Shown here: piece by piece, positions 8,223-16,102 of the stretch | How positions within the stretch are numbered: position 1 is the stretch's first letter | How the letters are laid out: the number at the start of each line of letters is the position of its first letter | From: CAWBRT01 sp963832365 | GTDB taxonomy: Bacteria > Acidobacteriota > Terriglobia > Terriglobales > Acidobacteriaceae | DNA length: 64,000 nucleotides | Reading direction: 5' to 3' | Assembly: GCA_963832365.1 (NCBI GenBank) | Contig: CAWHUL010000004.1 | Span: forward strand, 1 to 64,000 | Translations under genes and position numbers: made by a program | The notes under the pieces: model-generated | What the model was told of the DNA's origin: nothing | The model's input: the letters and a program-made list of their open reading frames with translations, nothing else | Database searches by the model: none

Positions 8223-9059
8223 AAGCGATCATATGACCACGCGATTCGGGAGTTCATTGACTGGTACTGCTCCGAGCCCCGGCTGGCGTTCAATAAGACC
8301 GTAGTCACGCGATACCGTATTTCACTGGAAGAGCGTCACTACGCTTCCTCGACGATAAACCTGAGATTGGCGGCGGTGCGCCGGTTGGCGTATGAGGCCG
8401 CCGATTGCGGTCTGCTCAGCCACGATCTCGCCGCCGCAATACGCCGAGTCAAGGGGGTAAAGCGGCGGGGAGTTCGGTCGGAAACTGGCTGACAGCAGAA
8501 GACGGCAAGAAGTCGTTGGCAACAAAACCGGCGCCACTCCGCGCAGCCAGCGGGATCGTGCGCTGGTTGCCCTTCTCGTCGGCTGCGGTCTGCGCAGGGC
8601 AGAGTTGACGCTCTGCGACTGGAGGACTTGCAGCTTCGCGAGGGCCACGGGGTGATTGCCGACCTGACCGGCAAAGGCGGGCACATTCGTACGATCCCCG
8701 TCCCCGAGTGGGTCAAGGCAGCGGTCGACGTCTGGATTTTGTCGGCAGGACTCAGCGGTGGCCCTCTTCTTCGCTCGATCAACAAGGCAGGGAGAGTTTG
8801 AGGACCGGCTTCACGCCCAAGGGATCGGGGCAGTTGTCAAGCGGGACGCTAAGACTTGCGGCCTCCCCTTCGTAGCACCGCACGATTTGAGGAGGACCTG
8901 CGCGAGGTTGTGCCACCAGGCAGGCGGCGAACGGAGCAGATCCAGTTTCTGTTGGGCCACGTTTCCATCCAGACGACGGAGCGATACCTCGGCTGCAAGC
9001 AGCGGTTCCAGAATGCTGTAAACGACCACATCGGCCTGGATCCGGATGATCCGGTCTGA
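8222..9059 (+). pseudogene. Tyrosine recombinase with frameshifts, copy in the right arm
   Basis: This copy keeps the N-terminal core-binding domain (SKRSYDHAIREFIDWYC, ending KGVKRRGVRS), the region GNWLTAEDGKK, then GHIRTIPVPEWVKAAVDVWI, the box PHDLRRTCARLCHQAGGE, and finally LLGHVSIQTTERYLGCKQRF with the nucleophile Tyr of TERYLG. The frame changes near 8482, again around 8610-8635, near 8800 and near 8935, so no single product can be made. About 70 residues between the GGPLLRSINKAGRV segment and the PHDLRR box look shortened compared with usual integrases. The stop lies inside the 43-base repeat. Confidence 0.82.
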
Positions 9060-9248
9060 CGGCCAGAAGCACCGTGCCAGCAGGCCGACATATCGGTACG
9101 AATCCGTCCACGCGGCTCCGACCCTTAGCAAAGCCCACTTCGCGTTCAAGTGGCCGAGTTTGGGCCCACCGGAACGCAGCCGGCCGTAGCCAGCGTCGCC
9201 CAATGCCGAAGGCTCCAACGACATTGCAGCGTAACTTCCGGTTTGCCC
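8480..9248. repeat. Right arm of the inverted duplication
   Basis: Reverse complement counterpart of the blocks in 6678-8222, separated from them by a unique centre of about 255 bases (8223-8479) that encodes the recombinase N-terminal domain. A shared non-coding tail beyond the recombinase stop (9087-9248) matches 6678-6840. Confidence 0.85.
9044..9086 (-). repeat. Third copy of the repeat at the intact recombinase 3' end
   Basis: In the right arm this element occurs once. It spans the recombinase stop codon (9057-9059) and the bases after it, with no insert beside it. It gives the uninterrupted state against which the left arm can be compared. Confidence 0.6.
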
Positions 9249-9707
9249 GTCATCCACTCGGAACGGCGACGCCGTCGGGAAAACCTCGCTACGAGCCGAC
9301 CATCCGGAAACATCGGCCCTGCACGAATTGCTGTGGCCGCAGTGACCCTCCCCAGCAACATACACTGGCTCTGTAAGTTCACATTCATTAAGAACGAGAG
9401 GCTCAACGCCGCACAACATCTTCAACACCTCCCGCATCTGTCATGCATGTTCCCCCACCTAGCGTTGCGGCTCGCGGGACCGAAACTCGTACCTTTTATG
9501 CAACGCGAGCTCGATTCAATTTCATCTGGACCGGATTCAGCAACATTCACAACTCTGAGCAAACAAACTGAGGCATGCCGTCCATAGATCGCGCAAGCGT
9601 TGTGGTTCCTTGCTGTTACCGCATGGCAACAATGAGAGTCGTAGTCTGAAAAACGATCTGCCGCGACAACCCGCACCGGATGAGCGGCCAACAAAGAAAG
9701 CTGTCGA
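9249..9707. other. Gap without a recognised gene, after the inverted duplication
   Basis: No open frame here resembles a protein I know, and the frames present are antisense to each other. The first bases continue past the right arm into unique sequence. The last part must hold the promoter of the SDR gene at 9708, but no clear -35/-10 pair or strong ribosome site is visible. Confidence 0.5.
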
Positions 9708-10437
9708 ATGGTAGATGGACAGAAAACGGCGATCGTAACCGGCGGCTCGCAGGGCATCGGAGCCGGCCTCGTGAAGGCCTTTCTGGATCGCGGTTACAAC
9801 GTGGTGGCAAATTCGCGAAACATCACCAAGTCGGGCGCGTTCGATGCGTCAGACAAGCTCGCATTGGTTGACGGAAGCATCGCCGAAGCTGCAACGGCGG
9901 CGAGGGTCACTGAAACTGCCATAACCAGGTTCGGATCAATCGACGCACTCGTCAACAACGCCGGCATCTACTTCTCCAAGCGCTTCACGGATTATACGAT
10001 CGACGACCTGCGGAGTTTTGTGTCCGTCAACATCGAAGGCTTTTTCTTCATTACCCAACTCGCGATCAAGCAGATGGTGGCCCAAAAGACCGGCGCAAGC
10101 ATTGTCAATCTCTCGACCACGATGGCAAACCATCCGATGGCGGGAATAAACTGCGCGGTCCCGATGATCACCAAGGGTGGCCTTGAGTCTGTCACGAGGA
10201 GTCTGGCGATGGAATACGCGAAACAGGGTATACGCGTAAACGCCGTGGCCCCTGGCGTTGTCGATACGCCCATGCACAAGGACCAACCGAAGGACCCTCT
10301 GAGGAAACTACAACCGATGGGACAGATTGTCCACTGTGAAAGATATCGTGGACGCGATCGTTTATTTGACGGAAGCCGACCAGGTGACCGGGGAGGTGCT
10401 GCACGTAGACGGCGGTGCGCACGTCGGCAAATGGTAA
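9708..10437 (+). pseudogene. Short-chain dehydrogenase/reductase with one frameshift
   Basis: The N-terminal Rossmann motif TGGSQGIG, the NNAG motif and VNLSTTMANH are in place up to about residue 205. The frame is then lost: after QPMGQI the in-frame reading is nonsense, whereas removing one C near 10330 restores VKDIVDAIVYLTEADQ and the typical end EVLHVDGGAHVGKW with stop at 10435-10437. The product would be an NAD(P)H-dependent oxidoreductase of about 242 residues. The usual YxxxK pair reads PMITK here, so the catalytic Tyr appears replaced; some SDR subfamilies lack it too. It heads a co-directional run of small redox genes. Frameshift or sequence error cannot be separated from sequence alone. 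Confidence 0.75.
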
Positions 10438-10509
10438 TCCGCGAAGACCCTGCGACATCCGGCGCCGAGCAGCGGTGAAAAGTCCCAAGCTCAAGGAAAG
10501 GAACTCGTT

Positions 10510-11385
10510 GTGAAACACGCGACTTACTATCGCACGGTAAAGGTAGATGGGCTTTCGATCTTCTACCGTGAGGCCGGCCAGAAAGACGCACCAGCGATTC
10601 TCCTCTTGCACGGGCTGCCCTCATCATCTCGCATGTTCGAGCCGCTCTTCGCTCGTGTTTCTGATCGCTTCCACCTGGTCGCGCCCGATTACCCGGGCTT
10701 CGGACACACCGACTGGCCGGACCCAAAAACATTCGTTTATACGTTCGACCGCTTCGCCGAGATCATGAATCAATTTACCGAGGCGCTCAAACTTCCACGC
10801 TACACGCTTTATATGCAGGACTACGGCGGCCCTGTGGGTTTTCGCATGGCTGTCGTCCATCCGGAGCGTGTCGAGGCGCTGATCGTCCAGGATGCTGTGG
10901 CACACAATGAAGGCTTGGGCGTGAACTGGAAGGCGCGGCGCGAGTTTTGGAAGGACCGTGCCGCGAACGAGAGCAATCTCCGAACAAACCTGCTCTCGCT
11001 ATCTGCGACGCGGACCCGCCATGTAGGCGACGATCCGAACGTGGACCGCTATGACCCAGACCTCTGGACGGACGAGTTTGCCTTCCTCAGCCAGCCTGGG
11101 CAGGCGGAAATCCAGAGCGACCTGTTCTACGACTATCGAACTAATGTAGACGCCTATCCCAAATGGCAGGCATGGATGCGCGAGCGGCAGCCGCGCCTGC
11201 TGGTGATCTGGGGTAAGCATGACCTTTCGTTCGACCCTGGCGAGCCGGAACGCTACCGCAAAGACGTACCTGACGCAGAGGTCCACATTCTCGACGCTGG
11301 ACACTTTGCGCTAGACACCAAGGCGGACGAGATTGCCCAGTTCGTCTGGGAGTTTATGAACGCGTCGGCCAGAAAAGCAGCGTGA
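10510..11385 (+). CDS. Alpha/beta hydrolase, epoxide hydrolase/haloalkane dehalogenase-like
   Basis: A 291-residue alpha/beta-hydrolase fold protein. The oxyanion-side motif LLHGLPSSS lies near residue 37. The nucleophile elbow reads MQDYGGPVG, with Asp instead of Ser, as in epoxide hydrolases and haloalkane dehalogenases. The His of the triad is probably in DAGHFALDT near residue 265. A GTG start at 10510 follows an AGGAAAGGAAC stretch. It probably acts on small electrophilic or halogenated compounds in the cytoplasm; no signal peptide is seen. It follows the SDR gene by about 70 bases and precedes a DJ-1/PfpI gene, consistent with a detoxification unit. Confidence 0.86.
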   Translation: MKHATYYRTVKVDGLSIFYREAGQKDAPAILLLHGLPSSSRMFEPLFARVSDRFHLVAPDYPGFGHTDWPDPKTFVYTFDRFAEIMNQFTEALKLPRYTLYMQDYGGPVGFRMAVVHPERVEALIVQDAVAHNEGLGVNWKARREFWKDRAANESNLRTNLLSLSATRTRHVGDDPNVDRYDPDLWTDEFAFLSQPGQAEIQSDLFYDYRTNVDAYPKWQAWMRERQPRLLVIWGKHDLSFDPGEPERYRKDVPDAEVHILDAGHFALDTKADEIAQFVWEFMNASARKAA

Positions 11386-11454
11386 GGATAGCACACGAAG
11401 CGCAGCTGCTTAGATCCTGGGAAAAACAGAATCGATTTCAAAAAGGAGAACAAT

Positions 11455-12258
11455 ATGGCAACGAAAGGAAAAATCTTGGTACTAGTCTCGAGCGGTCACG
11501 GCTTGCCCTTGAAAGATGGCAAGGTTTACAAGGGCGCTGGCTACTACCTCAACGAGCTGACGGTTCCGGTTCGCGCCCTGATGAAGGAGGGCTACGAAAT
11601 CAACTTCGCCAACCCCAAATGCAACACGCCGCAGATGGATGTTAATTCAGCTGTGCCTGACTTTTTCGGTGGGGACGAGGCAAAGCTTCAGGACTATCTG
11701 AAATTCCGCGACAGCCTGACTGGGCTTAAAAATCCAACTCGTATCTCCGATGTCATCGAATCGGGCCTGGATCAATATGACGCTGTTTTCGTCCCCGGCG
11801 GCCATGGCCCGATGATGGATCTTCTCGATGATCCCGACGCCGGCACCGTGATGAGACACTTTCATAAAACATCCAAGCCGACGGCAGTGCTCTGCCATGG
11901 CCCGATTTCACTTCTCTCGGCTTCTCCGAATTCGAAGGAAGTGGTCGCCGCGCTGGCGGCGGGTGATGCCGCCGGAGCGAGGGCAAAGGCTCAGGGTTGG
12001 ATATATTCTGGATACAAGATGACTATCTTTTCGACAGCGGAAGAGCAGCAGCGGGAACCGCTTGAGATCGGTGGTAAGGTTCTCTTCTACCCCGACTTCG
12101 CCTTAACTACGGCGGGCGGTGACGTAAGCGTGCTCGCTCCATGGAAGAGCTACGTCCTTCAAGATCGCGAGTTGATCTCAGGCCAGAACCCGTTCTCTGA
12201 TCAAGCGCTTCTGAATCTTCTTCTACCGGCACTCAACAGGGGAAGACTAGCCGCTTGA
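11455..12258 (+). CDS. DJ-1/PfpI family protein, Hsp31/glyoxalase III-like
   Basis: A 267-residue class I glutamine amidotransferase-like protein. The nucleophile Cys lies in AVLCHGPISLL (about residue 145), with a Glu in the N-terminal part and the signature FVPGGHGPMMDL near residue 105. Relatives act on methylglyoxal or serve as deglycase/chaperone proteins. A clear AAGGAG site precedes the ATG. The 3' end is odd: 12058-12142 is repeated at 12251-12334, and the stop codon is formed at the junction, so the last residues (GRLAA) may be the product of a tandem duplication. The length is otherwise normal. Confidence 0.85.
   Translation: MATKGKILVLVSSGHGLPLKDGKVYKGAGYYLNELTVPVRALMKEGYEINFANPKCNTPQMDVNSAVPDFFGGDEAKLQDYLKFRDSLTGLKNPTRISDVIESGLDQYDAVFVPGGHGPMMDLLDDPDAGTVMRHFHKTSKPTAVLCHGPISLLSASPNSKEVVAALAAGDAAGARAKAQGWIYSGYKMTIFSTAEEQQREPLEIGGKVLFYPDFALTTAGGDVSVLAPWKSYVLQDRELISGQNPFSDQALLNLLLPALNRGRLAA
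12058..12142 (+). repeat. Direct repeat, first copy (inside the PfpI gene)
   Basis: About 85 bases starting CCGCTTGAGATCGGTGG are repeated 193 bases downstream with three base changes by eye, one a missing C. This copy is coding. Confidence 0.85.
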
Positions 12259-12334
12259 GATTGGTGGTAAGGTTCTCTTCTACCCGACTTCGCCTTAACT
12301 ACGGCGGGCGGTGACGTAAGCGTGCCCGCTCCAT
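12251..12334 (+). repeat. Direct repeat, second copy (overlaps the PfpI stop)
   Basis: Second copy of 12058-12142. It begins at the last codons of the PfpI gene and supplies its TGA, then continues as non-coding sequence with one base deleted relative to the first copy. Confidence 0.85.
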
Positions 12335-12679
12335 TGCTTTGAGCGACGGCAAACGGCGGGCATAGCGGTCATCACCGGGGCAATGACTCGAAAGCCCGAG
12401 ATTTCAGGTATTGGGGTATTTGGCTCGGCGGCGTCTGGTCGGAGCAGACTGAAGGTACAAATGGCATTGGCACATGCATCGCTGAGGGGCGAGCGTGCGA
12501 AGGTGCATCGCGATCAGCATTTTCGGACGCGACACACTAATTTGAGCCGTGCTGGAGCGCCGATTTCGATCCGCTCGGCAAATTGGCTGCTGTCCTGGAC
12601 ACCTCAACGATAAGCCCCGGAAACCGGAACTCGCGGGGCACTGTATTTGTAATGAGCACTGTATCAAAAGGAGTCGTCA
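12335..12679. other. Gap without a recognised gene
   Basis: Between the duplicated fragment and the VOC gene there is no credible coding sequence. The only clear signal is the AAGGAG ribosome site of the VOC gene just before 12680. Confidence 0.5.
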
Positions 12680-13129
12680 ATGAGCAGCAGCGTACAAATC
12701 GAACAGAAGACCTACGAGATGCCCCCGCGAGAGGGGATCAGCATCGCGCATTTCCTCACCGTCGCCGACATCGAGCGATCGGCTCGCTTCTATGAAAAGG
12801 TCTTCGGCGCTCGCATTCTGAGCCTGGGTGACGGCAACGCGCCTGGGTACCTTCAGCTTGCGAATATCTGGATGATTCTGAACATTGGAGGCGGGCCGAC
12901 CCCGGATAAGCCCACGGTAACGCTCAGCGTCCCCGACCCGAATCACATCAACAGCTTTATGAATTTCCGCGTTGCGGATATTCAAGCGTGCTATGAATTA
13001 TGGAAAAGTCGAGGAGCGGAGTTCATCACTGAACCGATCCCCAAGTACGGCGAGACGCGCTGCTACATCCGCGATCCTGATGGTTACATTATCGAGGTCG
13101 GCCAGAGCACTACCCTTACGTACGGTTAA
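12680..13129 (+). CDS. VOC-family protein (glyoxalase/dioxygenase fold)
   Basis: A 149-residue protein with the two beta-alpha-beta-beta-beta modules of the vicinal oxygen chelate superfamily. The first begins ISIAHFLTVADIERSARFYEKVF (His and the SARFYEKVFGA helix). The second ends CYIRDPDGYIIEVGQ, where DPDGxxxE provides the typical metal-ligand Glu. Members include glyoxalase I, fosfomycin resistance proteins and dioxygenases; the substrate cannot be told. AAGGAG lies seven bases before the ATG. Co-directional with the PfpI gene and the next reductases. Confidence 0.88.
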   Translation: MSSSVQIEQKTYEMPPREGISIAHFLTVADIERSARFYEKVFGARILSLGDGNAPGYLQLANIWMILNIGGGPTPDKPTVTLSVPDPNHINSFMNFRVADIQACYELWKSRGAEFITEPIPKYGETRCYIRDPDGYIIEVGQSTTLTYG

Positions 13130-13231
13130 CGCGCGGGGTGAGTGGCTTTCGGACAATGCGCGACTCCCGTCGCGATCCTCTATTCGCGCGCTCGCCTTCT
13201 AACCAAGTACTTTAAGAAGGATGATGAAGAC

Positions 13232-13540
13232 ATGCCAGAAGCCACCTGGAAGCCTCACGAGAAACACGGACATCTGACGAGCCAGAGCGACTTACCTGAC
13301 AGCGTCTACGCTTTTCCGAAGCAGCGTAAAGAACCACTGACTGACGCACAACATGTGCGTAACGCGGTCGCGCGCTTCGATCAGGTTATCGACGTCTCCG
13401 ATGCCGACCGTGCTTTGGCGTTCGCCAACATCGAGAAAGCTGCGAACTACTATGGCGTCAACCTCACGGAATCGTCATGGCACGACCTGGGCATTCATCC
13501 TCACAAGAATAGAAGAGGGGCTCCGCCAAAGACGTTCTGA
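13232..13540 (+). CDS. Small conserved protein of the DUF6582 type
   Basis: A 102-residue soluble protein from the ATG at 13232, preceded by AAGAAGGATGATG. Its core, PLTDAQHVRNAVARFDQV followed by VSDADRALAFANIEKAANYYGV, matches a short helical domain that I know from small hypothetical proteins and from ends of phage-related proteins (DUF6582). No catalytic residues are apparent, and no function is established. An upstream in-frame start at 13142 would add 30 residues without family likeness. It sits inside the redox/detoxification run with its own ribosome site. Confidence 0.65.
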   Translation: MPEATWKPHEKHGHLTSQSDLPDSVYAFPKQRKEPLTDAQHVRNAVARFDQVIDVSDADRALAFANIEKAANYYGVNLTESSWHDLGIHPHKNRRGAPPKTF

Positions 13541-13634
13541 CACGCGAGCGACGACTGGCGATGTGGCTCTTCCGGCAAACTTGTGTCAGAGGGTGGAGCT
13601 TGCGGCAGAGGACACTTCACGAAGGAGATGAAAT

Positions 13635-14540
13635 ATGAAAGCAGTTGTTGTCCACCAATATGGCGGTCCTGAAGTACTCAAGTTCGAGGAATACCCTGAC
13701 CCGGTTCCGGGTTCGGGCGAAGTGCTGGTGCGGGTCGCCGCCACGAGCGTTAATCCGATCGACTACAAGCGGCGTGCTGGATTAACGAAGGATTTCTATC
13801 CCATCCGGTTCCCAGGCCTCATAGGAGTCGATATCGCGGGGACGGTCGTCAAGATTGGGCCGGGAGTAGAAGGCTTCTCCGTCGGCGACCAGGTGTTCGC
13901 TATGGCGGACAATACTTACGCCGAACTTTGCGTTGTGAAAACCGCGATTCTGGCGAAAGTTCCCAAGGGACTCGATTTGATCCAGGCGGCGGCGCTGCCA
14001 CTGGTGACGACGACTGGCAACCAACTCATTTCCGCTACCGGCATCAGAGCGGGCCAGACGGTTCTCGTCGTAGGTGCTGCTGGAAATGTCGGACGTTCGG
14101 CGGTATTCACTGCAAAGCAACGCGGGACGACTGTGATCGCGGGAGTTTTGAAGAGGCAGATGGATGAGGCGAAGACTGTCGGCGCGGATCAGGTCGTTGC
14201 AACCGACGACGACACTGCGATTGCGAATCTTCCGATGCTCGATGTCGTAGCTGATACGGTCAACGGCAAGACTGCTGAAAAATTGATCGCCAAGGTCAAG
14301 CCGGGAGGAGTGTTTGCTTCGGTTCTCGGGGCACCACAAAATGCCGCGAAATATCCGTCTGTAAAGGTGGTGCCGGTATTCTCGAAGTTCGACAGGAAAA
14401 CTCTCGAGTTCATGGCCGAAGCGGTGCGAGATGGCAAGCTAGTAATCCCGATTAGCCGGAAACTGCCACTCAGTGAAGCGGCCGAGGCCCAAGCAGACGC
14501 AGAGAAGGGTGGTGTCGGGAAGATTTTGCTGGTGGCATGA
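13635..14540 (+). CDS. Zinc-free NADP-dependent MDR oxidoreductase
   Basis: A 301-residue medium-chain dehydrogenase/reductase of the quinone oxidoreductase type. It starts MKAVVVHQYGGPEVLKFEEY, has SVNPIDYKRRAG near residue 40 and the nucleotide-binding motif VLVVGAAGNVGRSAV near 145. The ligands of catalytic zinc are absent, as usual in this branch. It likely reduces quinones or alpha,beta-unsaturated carbonyls with NADPH. The GAAGGAG site lies six bases before the ATG. A second member of the family follows at 14750; the two are only distantly alike, so not a recent duplication. Confidence 0.88.
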   Translation: MKAVVVHQYGGPEVLKFEEYPDPVPGSGEVLVRVAATSVNPIDYKRRAGLTKDFYPIRFPGLIGVDIAGTVVKIGPGVEGFSVGDQVFAMADNTYAELCVVKTAILAKVPKGLDLIQAAALPLVTTTGNQLISATGIRAGQTVLVVGAAGNVGRSAVFTAKQRGTTVIAGVLKRQMDEAKTVGADQVVATDDDTAIANLPMLDVVADTVNGKTAEKLIAKVKPGGVFASVLGAPQNAAKYPSVKVVPVFSKFDRKTLEFMAEAVRDGKLVIPISRKLPLSEAAEAQADAEKGGVGKILLVA

Positions 14541-14749
14541 GATAAGCTGCAAGAATTCATTACTTTGGCCCGCCGGACGCGATTGTGGTCGACGAGATAC
14601 CATGTCCGACGCCGCAAGAAGGAGATGGGGATCGCGTTCTGGAAATTACCATTCAAAGTTGCTGCTGCAACGGCAGTTTACGAGATGATCCACAGCTTGC
14701 TTGCGAGTAGGACCGCAAGTCCGCAGCTACAGCCTATATGGAGGCCCAA

Positions 14750-15727
14750 ATGAAAGCCATACGGATACATCAACGGGGCGGCCCAGAAAATCTTGTGTAC
14801 GAAGATGGGCCGATACCCAAGCTCCAGACCGGCGATGCACTCGTTCGCGTATACGCAATGGCCATTACGCCGGCGGAGTTGACCTGGGATGAGACTTACA
14901 AAACTCGCGAGGGCGTGAGCCGATTGCCATCCATTCCCGGCCATGACGTGGCTGGTTTTGTTGAACAAGTTGCCCCCGGAGTTAGCGAAGTAAAAGTCGG
15001 CGATGCCGTGTACGCGCTTACGGATTTCACACGCGACGGGAGTGCCGCCGAGTATGTCGCGGTCCACGCCGCTGATTTAGCGCCGAAGCCTCGGACGCTG
15101 GACTTCGAGCGGGCCGCGGCGGTGCCGCTGTCTGGCCTGACTGCTTGGCAGGCACTGTTTGATCATGCAGCACTTGCCTCCGACCAACGCGTACTGATCC
15201 ATGGTGCCTCGGGAGGTGTAGGGAGCTACGCCGTACAGCTGGCCCGCTGGCGGGGCGCCTACGTTATCGCCACCGCATCGCCGACTAACTTCGAGTTTGC
15301 AAAGAAACTTGGGGCGAACGAGATTATCGATTATACAAGCAGCCGGTTCGAGACCAGAGTTCGCGAAGTCGACGTTGTGCTCGATACAATTGGCGGGGAT
15401 ACCCTAGAACGGTCTTGGGGTGTGTTACGGCCAGGCGGCATGGTGGTTACATTGCCCGCGCCTCCGCCGCCCAACAAGGCGGAAGAATATAACGTGCGCA
15501 GCGTTTTTTTCATCGTCCAGCCCAACCGTGCCGAACTTATCGAGATTGGGAAGCTGATTGACACCGGAGTATTGCGACCGAGTTTGGCAACAGTACTGCC
15601 GCTTCAGCAGGCACAACAGGCGTTTCGGCAAGGTGCCAGCGGGCACAATCGCGGCAAGATCATCTTGCAGGTGGTCTATCCTTCGACCACGAGCGCGGAA
15701 CACTGGCCCGAATCTCCGGCTGCCTAG
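14750..15727 (+). CDS. Zinc-free NADP-dependent MDR oxidoreductase, second copy
   Basis: About 325 residues, starting MKAIRIHQRGGPENLVYEDG. The ATG at 14750 is preferred over one twelve bases earlier because GGAGG lies five bases before it. Motifs are LPSIPGHDVAGFVEQVAPGV, then VPLSGLTAWQALFDHA, and the NADP-binding VLIHGASGGVGSYAVQLAR near residue 155. No zinc ligands are seen. It is probably a quinone or enone reductase and closes the co-directional run that started at 9708. The gap to the previous gene (209 bases) could hold a second promoter. Confidence 0.88.
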   Translation: MKAIRIHQRGGPENLVYEDGPIPKLQTGDALVRVYAMAITPAELTWDETYKTREGVSRLPSIPGHDVAGFVEQVAPGVSEVKVGDAVYALTDFTRDGSAAEYVAVHAADLAPKPRTLDFERAAAVPLSGLTAWQALFDHAALASDQRVLIHGASGGVGSYAVQLARWRGAYVIATASPTNFEFAKKLGANEIIDYTSSRFETRVREVDVVLDTIGGDTLERSWGVLRPGGMVVTLPAPPPPNKAEEYNVRSVFFIVQPNRAELIEIGKLIDTGVLRPSLATVLPLQQAQQAFRQGASGHNRGKIILQVVYPSTTSAEHWPESPAA

Positions 15728-16102
15728 CGAAATCGATGAGTCGTAAAATTATTGTGATTTCGGATAGATGCACATAATTTTCACAGCACTTCATAATGCG
15801 GACCTTCAGGCTCGTCCTGTCGGAGTCATGCGAACACATGACCACTGAGCCCGGAGAATTAGGCGGTACCTCCCGAATGACGGGCAACACGGAAGTTACC
15901 TGGGAAGCGATTCCAACTTCCGAATTGCCGACAATGGGAGTTGGGCCGAATTGGCAACATCCTGCATGCAGTATGGAATCGACAAGTGCAGGAATTGCGG
16001 CACCACTCAGAGCGAGGCAGACCAGCGTCCCAGCCATGGGGGCCGAAAAGAAAAAACGCCTACTCCCGAAGAGCAGACGCGTTGCAGGTAGTGCTTGTCG
16101 CG
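15728..16102. other. Gap without a recognised gene, between convergent genes
   Basis: The reductase run and the Ig-repeat gene converge here. Frames on both strands lack family likeness. An A/T-rich patch at about 15740-15790 stands out. I see no strong hairpin with a T-run. Confidence 0.45.

Noticed and set aside
15660..16037. 125-codon frame with a hydrophobic start on the minus strand
   Set aside because: Overlaps the end of the MDR reductase, lacks a ribosome site and has no family likeness.
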